Shown here piece by piece: positions 25,306 to 34,025 of a stretch of 39,139 nucleotides of DNA. The stretch is from contig NZ_JAHSQD010000017.1 in the NCBI RefSeq assembly GCF_020103755.1, forward strand, positions 1 through 39,139, read 5' to 3'. Within the stretch, counting starts at the first letter, position 1, and the number at the start of each line of letters is the position of its first letter. Made by a program: the position numbers and the translations under genes. Origin of the DNA: Streptomyces sp. LS1784. Its GTDB lineage: Bacteria > Actinomycetota > Actinomycetes > Streptomycetales > Streptomycetaceae. The notes beneath the pieces are model-generated. The model was not told the DNA's origin. It made no database searches and saw only the letters and a program-made list of their open reading frames with translations.

Positions 25306-25613
25306 AGGCGCCACACCACCGGGAGCCCGGCGGCGGCGCCGTCCTCGGAGTAGTCGTGGACGACGTCGAGGAGTTCGGCCATCCGTGCCTGCCAGGCGAT
25401 GTTCACCGGGAGGTGTTCGAGTTCGGCGAGCAGCCGGGCGTAGTCCTCGCACTCCAGGAGGTGGAACAGCTCGCAGCCGCTGCGCCAGATCGTCCAGGAG
25501 GAGACACCCGCTGCGCGGATGGCGGCCGTCAGCTCGTCCGGCACGGCACGGTGGGCGGCCTCGTACTCCTCGATCCGGTCCTCGCGGACGCGGGTGTGCA
25601 GGGCGATCCTCAT
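25302..25613 (-). CDS. L-rhamnose/L-fucose mutarotase family protein (RhaM-like)
   Basis: The 103-residue product has the RhaM/DUF718 fold signature: MRIALHTRVREDRIEEYEAA, the central SGCELFHLLE strand and NIAWQARMAELLD. It interconverts alpha and beta anomers of a 6-deoxy-L-sugar, and in this operon L-fucose is the natural substrate. ATG 25613 overlaps the lutC stop by ATGA and its own stop overlaps the lactonase GTG. The first 20 or so residues include the expected catalytic-site histidine (H6). Confidence 0.85.
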   Translation of the reverse strand: MRIALHTRVREDRIEEYEAAHRAVPDELTAAIRAAGVSSWTIWRSGCELFHLLECEDYARLLAELEHLPVNIAWQARMAELLDVVHDYSEDGAAAGLPVVWRL

Positions 25614-26275
25614 GGGTGCTGCTCCGGGTGGGTGGGGTCGGCAGAGGCGTCGACGATGACGACGTCGAGGGTGCGGGGGCCGTGGACGCCTTCGACCCGG
25701 TTGAGTTCGATGTCGCTGGTGGCGGACGGGCCGGAGATGAAGGTGAGCGGCCGGGTGGGGTCGAGGCGGGTGAGGGCGTCGGGGACGTCGTCGGCGATCT
25801 GCTCGGCGCGGACGATGCACAGGTGGTAGTCGGGGACGAGGGTGAGGGCGCGGCGGCCCTGGCCGGGGCCGGCGTCGAGGACGATGGTCCCGGTGACGGC
25901 GATGCCGGCGGCGGCGAGGGTGATCACCCCGTCCAGCGCGTCGAGTTGGGGGACGTCCAGCGGTTCGGGGTGCCACTCCCAGTCGCCGGGCGGCAGCAGC
26001 TCGACGGGAAAGCCGCCGGGCAGGGCCAGCTGCCGTACGCCCCGCGCGGTGAGGGCGGCGGCAATGGCAGCGGGCAGTCCGGCCCGGTCGGTGCGGGTGA
26101 CGGTGGCCCGGTAGTCGGCGACCCGTTCGGCGAACAGGGCGACGCAGTCGCCGCCCGGTTCGACGTGGCTGCGGCGGTAGTTCCTCGGAACGGGTACGTC
26201 CTCGGGGGTTTCACCGCGCGGGACGTCGGTGAGGGCGGCGCGGATGCGGCCGAGGATGGCCTCGCGGCTGCTCAT
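25610..26275 (-). CDS. lutC: L-lactate utilization protein LutC
   Basis: The 221-residue product is an LUD-domain protein (SSREAILGRIRAAL at the start; later DALDGVITLAAAGIAVTG and ALTLVPDYHLCIVRAEQI), the standard LutC/YkgG form. It is the third subunit of the LutABC complex that oxidises L-lactate to pyruvate. ATG 26275 overlaps the lutB stop by ATGA. Its presence in a fucose operon fits L-lactate as an end product. Confidence 0.9.
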   Translation of the reverse strand: MSSREAILGRIRAALTDVPRGETPEDVPVPRNYRRSHVEPGGDCVALFAERVADYRATVTRTDRAGLPAAIAAALTARGVRQLALPGGFPVELLPPGDWEWHPEPLDVPQLDALDGVITLAAAGIAVTGTIVLDAGPGQGRRALTLVPDYHLCIVRAEQIADDVPDALTRLDPTRPLTFISGPSATSDIELNRVEGVHGPRTLDVVIVDASADPTHPEQHP

Positions 26276-27735
26276 CGCTCCTTCTCCTCCTTGTTCTCGC
26301 GCCACCAGCTGCGGAAGGACTGGGCGGGCGGCGCGGGGGTGTCGCGGGTGTCGGACCAGCCGTGCAGCGGTCCGGGCAGCCGTCCGATCCGCCCCTTCCG
26401 GGCGAGGGCCCGGCCGCCCAGCGCGGCCGCCTTCTGGGCGGCGGCGAGCAGCCGCGGGGAGTCGAGGACGGTGGCAGCCGCCTTCATCGCCGCCGCCTCG
26501 GCGGTGGGCAGGCGCTTGGCGGATCGCTTCGCCTCGACGGCCTCGGCCCGCAGGTGGGCGAGGACCTCCGGGATGTTGATCTTCACGGGGCAGGCGTCGT
26601 AACAGGCCCCGCAGAGGGTGGAGGCGAACGGCAGGCTCGCGGCGTTCTCCACGCCCACCAGCTGCGGGGTCAGCACCGCGCCGATCGGCCCGGGATAGAC
26701 CGAGCCGTACGCGTGGCCGCCGGTGCGCTCGAAGACCGGGCAGACGTTGAGGCAGGCCGAGCAGCGGATGCAGGCGAGGGCCTGGCGGCCGACGGTGTCG
26801 GCGAGGGTGTCGGTGCGGCCGTTGTCGAGCAGGACGAGGTGGAACGTCTGCGGCCCGTCGCCCTCCGTCGTCCCCGCCCAGGTGGAGGTGTACGGATTCA
26901 TCCGCTCGCCGGTGGAGGAGCGCGGCAGCAGCTGCAGGAACACCTCCAGGTCCGTCCAGGTGGGGACGACCTTCTCGATGCCCATCACGGTGATCAGGGT
27001 CTCGGGCAGGGTGAGGCACATCCGGCCGTTGCCCTCGGATTCGACCACGACGACCGTACCGGTGTCCGCAACCGCGAAGTTGGCGCCGGAGACGGCGACC
27101 TTGGCGGTGAGGAACTTCTCCCGCAGGTGGCGGCGTGCCGCCTCGGCGAGTTCCGCCGGCTCGTCACTCAGGCCCTCGGGGGCGGGCTGGCCCCACTCCC
27201 CCATCCGGGCGGCGAAGATGTCGCGGATCTCGGTGCGGTTCCGGTGGATCGCGGGGACGAGGATGTGGGAGGGCCGGTCGTCGCCCAACTGGACGATCAG
27301 CTCGGCGAGATCGGTCTCGTAGGCGGTGATCCCGGCCTCGGCGAGGTGCTCGTTGAGGCCGATCTCCTGGGTCGCCATGGACTTGACCTTCACCACCTCC
27401 CGCTCCCCGGTGGCCCGGACCAGCTCGGTGACGATCCGGTTCGCCTCGGCCGCGTCCGAGGCCCAGTGGACGGTGCCGCCCGCCGCCGTGACGGACTGCT
27501 CCAACTGCACCAGGTAGCGGTCGAGATGGCGCGCGGTGCGCTTCTTGATCGCCGCGCCCGCTGCGCGCAGCGCCTCCCAGTCGTCCAGCTCCGAGGCGAC
27601 GGCGAGGCGCTTGTCGCGGATGGTGCCGGTGGCCCGCTTCAGGTTGGCGCGCAGCTGGGTGTCCTTCAACGCCTCGCGGGCGGCCTCGGGGAAGGACGGG
27701 GAGCCAAGCCAGACGACGCCTCTGTTCTCGTTCAT
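26272..27735 (-). CDS. lutB: L-lactate utilization iron-sulfur protein LutB
   Basis: The 487-residue product has an N-terminal LUD domain (VVKVKSMATQEIGLNEHL, then FLTAKVAVSGANFAVADTGT) and a C-terminal ferredoxin part with two 4Fe-4S motifs, CIRCSACLNVCPVF and CGACYDACPVKI. This is the LutB/YkgF architecture. It transfers electrons during L-lactate oxidation. ATG 27735 overlaps the lutA stop. The frame is intact. Confidence 0.93.
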   Translation of the reverse strand: MNENRGVVWLGSPSFPEAAREALKDTQLRANLKRATGTIRDKRLAVASELDDWEALRAAGAAIKKRTARHLDRYLVQLEQSVTAAGGTVHWASDAAEANRIVTELVRATGEREVVKVKSMATQEIGLNEHLAEAGITAYETDLAELIVQLGDDRPSHILVPAIHRNRTEIRDIFAARMGEWGQPAPEGLSDEPAELAEAARRHLREKFLTAKVAVSGANFAVADTGTVVVVESEGNGRMCLTLPETLITVMGIEKVVPTWTDLEVFLQLLPRSSTGERMNPYTSTWAGTTEGDGPQTFHLVLLDNGRTDTLADTVGRQALACIRCSACLNVCPVFERTGGHAYGSVYPGPIGAVLTPQLVGVENAASLPFASTLCGACYDACPVKINIPEVLAHLRAEAVEAKRSAKRLPTAEAAAMKAAATVLDSPRLLAAAQKAAALGGRALARKGRIGRLPGPLHGWSDTRDTPAPPAQSFRSWWRENKEEKER

Positions 27736-28472
27736 CGGGGCCCTCCGTCGGTGGCGGCGAGGATCTCGGCCAGGTGCATGGTCCGAACTGGGCTTCCCTG
27801 GCGGGAGAGACCGCCGCCGATGTGCAGCAGGCAGGAGTTGTCGGCGGCGCACAGCACCTCGGCACCGCTGTCCAGAACTCCCTGCGCCTTGTCGGCGAGC
27901 ATCGCGCCGGAGGTCTCGGCGTTCTTGACGGCGAAGGTGCCGCCGAAGCCGCAGCAGGAGTCGGCCGCGGGGAGGTCGACCAGGTCGAGGTCCTTGACGG
28001 CGCGCAGCAGTCGCAGCGGCCGGTCGCCGAGCCGCAGGCCGCGCAGGGAGTGGCAGGTGGGGTGATAGGCGACCTTGTGCGGGAAGCGGGCGCCGACATC
28101 GGTGACGCCGAGGACGTCGGTGAGGAACTCGGTGAACTCGTGAACCCTGGGCGCCATTTCGGCGACCGCGACCTGGAGTCGTGGGGTGCCGTGCTGCTCG
28201 GCCAGTACGGCGTGGTTCTCGCGGATCATGCCGGCGCAGGACGCGGACGGGGTGATGACGGCGTCGTAGTCGGCGAAGGTGCGGACGAAGCGTTCCACCA
28301 GGGGGACGGCCTCCGGCCGATAACCGGTGTTGAACTGCATCTGCCCGCAGCAGGTCTGCTCCTGCGGGAACTCGACCGTATGGCCGAGACGCTCCAGAAC
28401 GGTCACCACGGCCCGGCCGGTGCCGGGGAACATGATGTCGTTGAAGCAGGTGATGAACAGGGCAATCCGCAT
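27732..28472 (-). CDS. lutA: L-lactate utilization protein LutA, CCG-domain
   Basis: The 246-residue product has two cysteine-rich CCG motifs, QTCCGQMQFNTGY near residue 40 and DSCCGFGGTFAVK near residue 190, typical of LutA/YkgE and heterodisulfide-reductase-like subunits. It is the first gene of the lutABC set and begins directly after the aldo/keto reductase stop. With LutB and LutC it oxidises L-lactate, here probably that made from L-fucose. Confidence 0.92.
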   Translation of the reverse strand: MRIALFITCFNDIMFPGTGRAVVTVLERLGHTVEFPQEQTCCGQMQFNTGYRPEAVPLVERFVRTFADYDAVITPSASCAGMIRENHAVLAEQHGTPRLQVAVAEMAPRVHEFTEFLTDVLGVTDVGARFPHKVAYHPTCHSLRGLRLGDRPLRLLRAVKDLDLVDLPAADSCCGFGGTFAVKNAETSGAMLADKAQGVLDSGAEVLCAADNSCLLHIGGGLSRQGSPVRTMHLAEILAATDGGPR

Positions 28473-29468
28473 CTACTCCTCATCTCCGGGGGTCGGGGCC
28501 TCGGCGGGCAGCAGCCCGCGCTCCTTGAGCTCCGCCCACAACCCGTCCGGGACGGGATGGTTGAGCATCGCGGCGGCGTCCCGTACCTCGGCGGCGCTGC
28601 GGGTGCCGACCAGCACGGACGCGACGGCCGGGTGGCCGAACGGGAAGCGCAGTGCGGCAGCGCGCAACGGGACGCCGTGCCGTTCGCAGACGGACTTCAA
28701 CCGCAGGGCCCGGTCGAGGAGTTCGGCGGGCGCTGCGGCGTAGTCGAAGGTGGCGCCGGGTTTCGGGTCGGCGAGCAGGCCGGAGTTGAACACCCCGCCG
28801 ACCACCAGGCCGACGCCGTGTTCGGCGGCCAGCGGCAGCAGTTCGGTCAGGCCGCGCTGGTCGAGGAGGCTGTAGCGGCCGGCCAGCAGGACGGCGTCGA
28901 TGTCGGTCTCCCGGACGAAGCGGGCCGGCAGTTCGGCCTGGTTCATGCCGATGCCGATCGCGCCGATCACGCCCTCGGCGCGCAGGCGTTCCAGCTCCGG
29001 GTAGGCCTCGGTGAGGGCCTGTTCGGCGTGGTCGTCCGGGTCATGGAGGTAGGCGATGTCGATCCGGTCGAGGCCGAGCCGGTTCAGGCTCTCCTCGATC
29101 GACCGGCGCACGCCCTCGGCGGTGAAGTCCCAGCGCCGGCGATGCGTCGCGGGGACGGCGAAGCCGTTGGCGAGGTCGTCGCCGTCGGGAGTGACCGGTT
29201 CGAGGATGCGACCGACCTTGGTGGACAGCACGTACTCGTCCCGGGGCCTGGCGCGCAGTGCCTCGCCGAGCCGCCGCTCGGACAGTCCGAGCCCGTAGTG
29301 CGGGGCGGTGTCGAAGTAGCGGACACCGGCCTCCCAGGCGGCACCTACGGACTGCGCCGCCTGCTCGTCGCTCACCCCCGTGAACAGGTTGCCGATCGCC
29401 GCCGCACCGAAGGCGAGTTCGCTCACCAGTACCGTGCTGCGCCCGAGCGGGTTGTGCCGCAGGTTCAT
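28473..29468 (-). CDS. Aldo/keto reductase, probable L-fucose dehydrogenase
   Basis: The 331-residue product is an AKR TIM-barrel with the tetrad in YFDTAPHYG (Asp, Tyr), LSTKVG (Lys) and IAYLHDPDD (His). The sequence resembles the D-threo-aldose 1-dehydrogenase / L-fucose dehydrogenase branch (LAFGAAAIGNLF at the start, then VGGVFNSGLLADP). It would oxidise L-fucose at C1 to L-fuconolactone with NAD(P)+. Its ATG overlaps the SDR stop and its TAG touches the lutA start. Substrate assignment rests on operon context plus subfamily resemblance. Confidence 0.85.
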   Translation of the reverse strand: MNLRHNPLGRSTVLVSELAFGAAAIGNLFTGVSDEQAAQSVGAAWEAGVRYFDTAPHYGLGLSERRLGEALRARPRDEYVLSTKVGRILEPVTPDGDDLANGFAVPATHRRRWDFTAEGVRRSIEESLNRLGLDRIDIAYLHDPDDHAEQALTEAYPELERLRAEGVIGAIGIGMNQAELPARFVRETDIDAVLLAGRYSLLDQRGLTELLPLAAEHGVGLVVGGVFNSGLLADPKPGATFDYAAAPAELLDRALRLKSVCERHGVPLRAAALRFPFGHPAVASVLVGTRSAAEVRDAAAMLNHPVPDGLWAELKERGLLPAEAPTPGDEE

Positions 29469-30226
29469 GCCGCCGGCTCCGGGCGCAGCCGCAGGCCGGC
29501 CATGCCGCCGTCCACCGCCAGCGCCGTCCCGGTGGTGGAGCCGGCGGCCGGAGAGGCGAGGTAGGCGACGGCGGCCGCCACCTCCTGCGCGCTGACCAGC
29601 CGGCCGGTGGGCTGCCGGCCGTTGAGGGCGGCGCGCTCGGCCGCCGGGTCGGCGGCGGCGTCCAGCAGGCGGCCGACCCACGGGGTGTCGACCGTGCCGG
29701 GGTTGACGCAGTTGACCCGGATGCCCTCGCGGACGTGGTCGGCGGCCATGGCCAGGGTCAGCGAGAGCACCGCGCCCTTGCTGGCCGAGTACAGCGCCCG
29801 CTGCGGCAGTCCGGCGGTGGCGGCGATGGAGCAGGTGTTGACGACCGAGGCGTGGGCCGACCGACGAAGGTACGGCAGGGCCGCCCGGGTGATGCGGACG
29901 ATGCCGAGCACGTTCACGTCCAGGACGCGGTGCCACTGATCGTCGGGGTTGTCCTCGACCGTCCCGGCGGCGCCGATGCCGGCGTTGTTGACCAGGATGT
30001 CGATGCCGCCGAGCGCCTCGGCCGCGCCCTCGACGGCCGTACGGACGGAGGCGTCGTCGCTGACGTCGGCGGTGAATCCGCGCAGTGGGGCGGGGGCGCC
30101 GCTCGGGTCGAGGTCGAGGACGGCGACGTCCGCGCCGCGCTCGGCGAGCAGCTGGGCGGTGGCCAGGCCGATGCCGGAGGCGCCGCCGGTGACCAGGGCG
30201 GTCAGGCCGATCAGGTCGGTGGTCAT
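29465..30226 (-). CDS. SDR-family dehydrogenase, probable 2-keto-3-deoxy-L-fuconate dehydrogenase
   Basis: The 253-residue product is a classical [11 protein letters not shown] near residue 14 binds NAD(P), NNAG is near 85, the active-site serine lies in [10 protein letters not shown], and YSASK holds the catalytic Tyr and Lys. D40 in VLDLDP after the second strand favours NAD+. In the diketo-hydrolase branch of non-phosphorylating L-fucose breakdown this enzyme oxidises C4 of 2-keto-3-deoxy-L-fuconate. An alternative is L-fucose dehydrogenase, which is also an SDR in some species. ATG 30226 overlaps the dehydratase stop. Confidence 0.85.
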   Translation of the reverse strand: MTTDLIGLTALVTGGASGIGLATAQLLAERGADVAVLDLDPSGAPAPLRGFTADVSDDASVRTAVEGAAEALGGIDILVNNAGIGAAGTVEDNPDDQWHRVLDVNVLGIVRITRAALPYLRRSAHASVVNTCSIAATAGLPQRALYSASKGAVLSLTLAMAADHVREGIRVNCVNPGTVDTPWVGRLLDAAADPAAERAALNGRQPTGRLVSAQEVAAAVAYLASPAAGSTTGTALAVDGGMAGLRLRPEPAA

Positions 30227-31563
30227 GCGCGCTCCTCGGTCTTGGTGGTGGCCAGGTCGGCGGCCCAGAACGCGCCGTCGGGGTAACGGTAGGTGTCGAT
30301 GGTGGCCTGGTGCATGGCGGCCGAGAAACCGGGCGTGGTGGGTGCCAGGTAGTGGCCGTCGCCGATGCGGACCGGGTCGAGGAAGTGCTGGTGCAGGTGG
30401 TCGACGAACTCGATGACCCGGTCTTCCACCGTGCCGCTGAGCGCGACATAGTCGAACATCGACAGGTGCTGGACCAGCTCGCACAGGCCCACGCCGCCCG
30501 CGTGCGGGCAGACCGGTACGCCGAACTTGGCGGCGAGCAGCAGGATGGCCAGGTTCTCGTTGACGCCGGCCACGCGGGCGGAGTCCAGCTGGAGGAAGTC
30601 GATCGCCTCAGCCTGGAGTAGCTGCTTGAAGACGATCCGGTTCTGCACGTGTTCGCCGGTGGCGACCTTGACGGGGTGGACGCCGCCGCGGATGGCGGCG
30701 TGGCCGAGGATGTCGTCCGGGCTGGTCGGCTCCTCGATCCAGTACGGGTCGAACTCCGCGAGCGCCTTCGTCCACTCGATCGCCTCGGCGACGTCCCAGC
30801 GCTGGTTGGCGTCGATCGCGATCCGGATGTCCGGTCCGACGGCTTCGCGGGCGGTGCGGCAGCGGCGGACATCGTCCTGGAGGTCGGCGCCGACCTTGAG
30901 CTTGATCTGGGTGAAGCCGTCCGCCACCGCCTCCTTCGCGAGGCGGGTGAGCTTCTCGTCCGAGTAGCCCAGCCAGCCGGGCGAGGTGGTGTAGGCCGGG
31001 TACCCGCGGCGCAGCAGCTCGGCGGCCCGGTCGGCGGCGCCTTCCTTGCCCTTGCGCAGCAGCTCCAGGGCCTCGCCGGGGGTGAGCGCGTCGCTGATGT
31101 AGCGGAAGTCGACCTGGGAGACCAGCCATTCGGGGTCGGCGTCGGCGAGCAGCTGCCACAGCGGCTTGCCCTCGCGCTTGGCCGCGAGGTCCCAGACGGC
31201 GTTGACGACGGCGCCGATGGCCATGTGCATCACGCCCTTTTCCGGGCCGAGCCAGCGCAGCTGGCTGTCGCCGATCAGGTCGCGGTACAGCGAGCCCGGG
31301 TCCGCGCACAGCTCGACGACCGGCCGCCCGACGACGTGCTCGCGCAGCGCGTCGATGGCCGCGACCTGGACGTCGTTGCCGCGTCCGATGGTGAAGGTGA
31401 AGCCGTGGCCCTCGTGGCCGCCCGCCGAGGTGCGCAGCACCACGTACGCGGCGGAGTAGTCCGGGTCCGGGTTCATCGCATCCGACCCGTCCAGCTCGCG
31501 CGAGGTGGGGAAGCGGATGTCGTAGGTGTCGACGGCGGTGATCCGCGCCGTGGTGGTGGACAA
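30223..31563 (-). CDS. L-fuconate dehydratase (enolase superfamily)
   Basis: The 446-residue length and motifs match L-fuconate dehydratase: [11 protein letters not shown] (the KxK base), AIDANQRWD and IEEPTSPDD and ATGEHV as metal ligands, and [15 protein letters not shown] with the opposite-face histidine. It removes water from L-fuconate to give 2-keto-3-deoxy-L-fuconate. The start is TTG 31563, with GAGAGG about eight bases upstream; there is no better ATG or GTG. It lies 11 bp after the FAH gene. This is the most specific marker of the pathway. Confidence 0.93.
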   Translation of the reverse strand: MSTTTARITAVDTYDIRFPTSRELDGSDAMNPDPDYSAAYVVLRTSAGGHEGHGFTFTIGRGNDVQVAAIDALREHVVGRPVVELCADPGSLYRDLIGDSQLRWLGPEKGVMHMAIGAVVNAVWDLAAKREGKPLWQLLADADPEWLVSQVDFRYISDALTPGEALELLRKGKEGAADRAAELLRRGYPAYTTSPGWLGYSDEKLTRLAKEAVADGFTQIKLKVGADLQDDVRRCRTAREAVGPDIRIAIDANQRWDVAEAIEWTKALAEFDPYWIEEPTSPDDILGHAAIRGGVHPVKVATGEHVQNRIVFKQLLQAEAIDFLQLDSARVAGVNENLAILLLAAKFGVPVCPHAGGVGLCELVQHLSMFDYVALSGTVEDRVIEFVDHLHQHFLDPVRIGDGHYLAPTTPGFSAAMHQATIDTYRYPDGAFWAADLATTKTEERA

Positions 31564-31574
31564 CTCGATGCCTC

Positions 31575-32426
31575 TCAGGCGTTGATGAAGGTCTGCCGCT
31601 GGGTGCCGAGGCCGTCGATGGACAGCTCGACGGTGTCGCCCTCGCGCAGGTACGGATTGCCGGGCAGACCGAGGGCCACGCCGGCCGGGGTGCCGGTGTT
31701 GATGACGTCGCCGGGGCGCAGCACCATGTACTGGCTGAGGTACCAGACCACGTACGCAACGTCGAAGATCATGTTCTTGGTGTCACCGTCCTGCCGCGCC
31801 TCGCCGTTGACGGCCAGCCGCAGGCCCAGCGCCTGGACGTCCCCGACCTCGTCGGGCGTCACCAGCCAGGGGCCCAGCGGGTTGAAGGTCTCGCAGGACT
31901 TGCCGAGGTCCCACTGCGCGGAGTACTCCAGCTGGAACTCCCGCTCCGAGACGTCGTTGCTGACCGCGTAGCCCGCGATGTGCGCGCCCGCCTCGGCCGG
32001 GCTCGCCAGGTACCGGGCCTCGCGCCCGATCACCACCGCGAGCTCGACCTCCCAGTCGGTCTTCACCGACCCGCGCGGGATCAGCACCCGGTCGTACGGG
32101 CCGACCACGGTGGACGGGTCCTTCATGAACACCACCGGCCGCTCGGGGACGGCCGCGCCGGTCTCCTCCGCGTGGTCACGGTAGTTGAGCCCGACGCACA
32201 CCACCTTCCCCGGCCGCGCGACCGGAGCACCGACCCGACGCCCCTCGGTCTCCACCACGGGCAACGCCCCGCCCGCGAGCGCCTCCCGCACCCGCTCGAC
32301 CCCGCCCGAGGCCAGGAACGCCCCGTCGATCTCCTCGGCCACTCCCGACAGCCCGTGGGTCCGGCCGTCCTCGCCGAGCACCACGGGGATCTCCGCCCCG
32401 GGCTCGCCGATCCGCATCAGCTTCAT
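31575..32426 (-). CDS. Fumarylacetoacetate hydrolase-family protein, probable 2,4-diketo-3-deoxy-L-fuconate hydrolase
   Basis: ATG 32426 follows GGAGGTG, giving 283 residues. The FAH fold is clear: [27 protein letters not shown] and [10 protein letters not shown] (metal and substrate residues), and [12 protein letters not shown] near the C-terminus. In the diketo branch it cleaves 2,4-diketo-3-deoxy-L-fuconate to pyruvate and L-lactate. No aldolase gene is in the operon, and lutABC is, which supports that reaction. It is the first gene of the ten-gene operon, with an operator-like palindrome upstream. Confidence 0.88.
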   Translation of the reverse strand: MKLMRIGEPGAEIPVVLGEDGRTHGLSGVAEEIDGAFLASGGVERVREALAGGALPVVETEGRRVGAPVARPGKVVCVGLNYRDHAEETGAAVPERPVVFMKDPSTVVGPYDRVLIPRGSVKTDWEVELAVVIGREARYLASPAEAGAHIAGYAVSNDVSEREFQLEYSAQWDLGKSCETFNPLGPWLVTPDEVGDVQALGLRLAVNGEARQDGDTKNMIFDVAYVVWYLSQYMVLRPGDVINTGTPAGVALGLPGNPYLREGDTVELSIDGLGTQRQTFINA

Positions 32427-32473
32427 GTCCACCTCCGGTCGATGAGCGCCGACTCGGCCATCAACGAGAACAG

Positions 32474-32486
32474 ACATCGGATGACT
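32474..32486. promoter_or_regulatory. Operator-like palindrome, copy 1 (CATCGGATG core)
   Basis: ACATCGGATGACT contains the near-perfect palindrome CATC-G-GATG. It lies 14-26 bases downstream of the predicted -10 box of the fucose operon, a position where a bound repressor blocks transcription. A 13-bp exact inverted copy is at 32627-32639. Confidence 0.6.
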
Positions 32487-32499
32487 CGGCGCGCCCATG

Positions 32500-32528
32500 A
32501 CCATACGGCCCGGCATCTACAAGCACAA
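32500..32528 (-). promoter_or_regulatory. Candidate promoter of the fucose operon
   Basis: On the minus strand TTGTGC (32528-32523) and TATGGT (32505-32500) are 17 bases apart, good matches to sigma-70-like boxes in actinobacteria. Transcription would start near 32494 and pass the palindrome at 32474-32486 before the FAH start at 32426. Confidence 0.5.
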
Positions 32529-32626
32529 GAAGACGTCCAACGTTGGGCGACACCTTGACTTGCCACAAACAGGGCTTGCATCGGTTTGCCTGCAGGCCTG
32601 AAGCCGATCTAGGCTTCATGGAAGCC

Positions 32627-32639
32627 AGTCATCCGATGT
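32627..32639. promoter_or_regulatory. Operator-like palindrome, copy 2 (CATCCGATG core)
   Basis: AGTCATCCGATGT is the exact reverse complement of copy 1, 153 bp away. Such paired sites allow cooperative binding or DNA looping by a dimeric regulator. A short hairpin (GGCTTC/GAAGCC, 32612-32626) is directly beside it. Confidence 0.6.
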
Positions 32640-33074
32640 TTACCCTGTCAGAGGATGTGCTGGGCCACTGGCAGGTGTCGGCGGCCACCCGGGCTGAGGG
32701 TCCCTACCGGGCCGCCGACACCGAGCCGGCTCCGCCAACAGCAGGACCCCGCCCACTGCCGCTGCCGACGGCATCGGCGGGCTCCACCGTCCGGGGCCTA
32801 CCCGGGTGATGCCGGGCGCGGGCTACACGACGCGCGACTCCATGGCGCGCATGCGGAACGGGCAGCGCTCCGACAGGCCGGTCATGCCACGGCCCGGCGG
32901 ACGCCGCCGACGGCTGCGCCGGGGTCCCGCAGATGGCCTGTCCGGACCGGGCGAGTGCCCGACGTCGTCGTGCCGCCTCGCCGGCCACCCGTCCGCACCT
33001 GCTCGCCCAGTCCTCCTGAAGGTCGGTCCGCCGACCGGTGGCAACCGGGTGTCCGTCCGATCGAAAGGGTCTCC
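32640..33074. other. Gene-poor stretch before the DeoR gene
   Basis: No supported gene. A short frame from about 32636 (MFTLSEDVLGHWQVS) has no ribosome binding site and matches nothing I know. The stretch contains the region upstream of the DeoR start and could hold its promoter, but no clear -35/-10 pair stands out. Confidence 0.4.
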
Positions 33075-34001
33075 ATGGCTCATCAGCTGTTGCTCGCAGC
33101 CCAGCGCCAGTCGCTGGTCCTGGAGGCGACTCGCCGGGCCGGCGCGGTCCGCGTCGCCGAACTGGTCGAGCAGTTCGGTGTGTCGAACATGACCATCCGC
33201 CGCGACCTGGACGCGCTGGCACGCCAAGGCGCCGTGCAGAAGGTCCGCGGCGGAGCGATGGCGGCCGCGACCGCGAGCACGGACAGGTCCGGAGTCAGGG
33301 CCGAGGCCGAGGCCGAGTCCGCTCGCCCCGCGGGCCCAGAAGCAGCGCTGGCGCGCGCGGCAGCGAAGCTCGTGGCACCGGGCAGTGTGGTGGCCCTCTC
33401 CGGCGGCAGCGCGATGCACGCGGTGGCCTCCCGGCTCCTGGAGATCCCGCGGCTGACGATCGTGACCAATTCCCTGCCGATCGCGGACCTGGTGCGGGCA
33501 GCCGGCAGCAACGGAGGAACGGCAGCTCCGCAGCTGCTTCTGACGGGAGGCACGCTCAACCGCTCGGCAACTCTGGTGGGGGTCCTGGCCGAACAGACGA
33601 TCCGCTCCCTCCACGTGGACCTGCTGATCCTGGGCGCGCACGGCGTCTGCGAGGAGGCCGGCCTCACCGCGCCCGACCTCGCGGAGGCACAGACCAACCG
33701 GCTCCTGATCGCCTCCGCGCGCCGCACGGTCGTGGTCGCGGACCACAGCAAGTGGGGGATCGTCGGGCTGAGCAGCTTCGCAGCCCTGAACGAAGTCGAC
33801 TGCTTGGTCACCGACGAAGCGCTCCCGCTGACGGCCCGCAAGGTGCTCGCGAATTCCGTCCGAGAGCTCGTGCTCGTCCCGACCTCCGGCCACGGCGACG
33901 TCTCCATGCCGGAAGACCCGGAGGCGGCTTCGCCCCGTCCCGGCAGGACGATCGCCCACCACTCGATCTCGCGCGACGTACCGTCGGGAGCGGCAGCGTA
34001 A
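33075..34001 (+). CDS. DeoR-family transcriptional regulator
   Basis: The 308-residue product has a DeoR-type winged HTH at 15-55 (VRVAELVEQFGVSNMTIRRD) followed by the DeoR sugar-phosphate-sensor domain (VVALSGGSAMHAVASRLL, TIVTNSLPIADLVR, LLTGGTLNRS, VVVADHSKWG). ATG 33075 has only a weak AGGG upstream. It is divergent to the fucose operon with a 650-bp gap. DeoR proteins usually sense phosphorylated sugars, which the neighbouring non-phosphorylating fucose route does not make, so its target may lie elsewhere. Confidence 0.88.
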   Translation: MAHQLLLAAQRQSLVLEATRRAGAVRVAELVEQFGVSNMTIRRDLDALARQGAVQKVRGGAMAAATASTDRSGVRAEAEAESARPAGPEAALARAAAKLVAPGSVVALSGGSAMHAVASRLLEIPRLTIVTNSLPIADLVRAAGSNGGTAAPQLLLTGGTLNRSATLVGVLAEQTIRSLHVDLLILGAHGVCEEAGLTAPDLAEAQTNRLLIASARRTVVVADHSKWGIVGLSSFAALNEVDCLVTDEALPLTARKVLANSVRELVLVPTSGHGDVSMPEDPEAASPRPGRTIAHHSISRDVPSGAAA

Positions 34002-34025
34002 TGCGGACCGCCGCTGCCCTGGAAA

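Noticed and set aside
27774-29564. 596-codon plus-strand frame opposite lutA and the aldo/keto reductase
   Set aside because: Antisense of two genes with clear catalytic motifs.
32636-32809. Short plus-strand frame beginning MFTLSEDVLGHW
   Set aside because: No ribosome binding site, becomes low-complexity Pro/Ala after 30 codons, and overlaps the operator-like palindrome.
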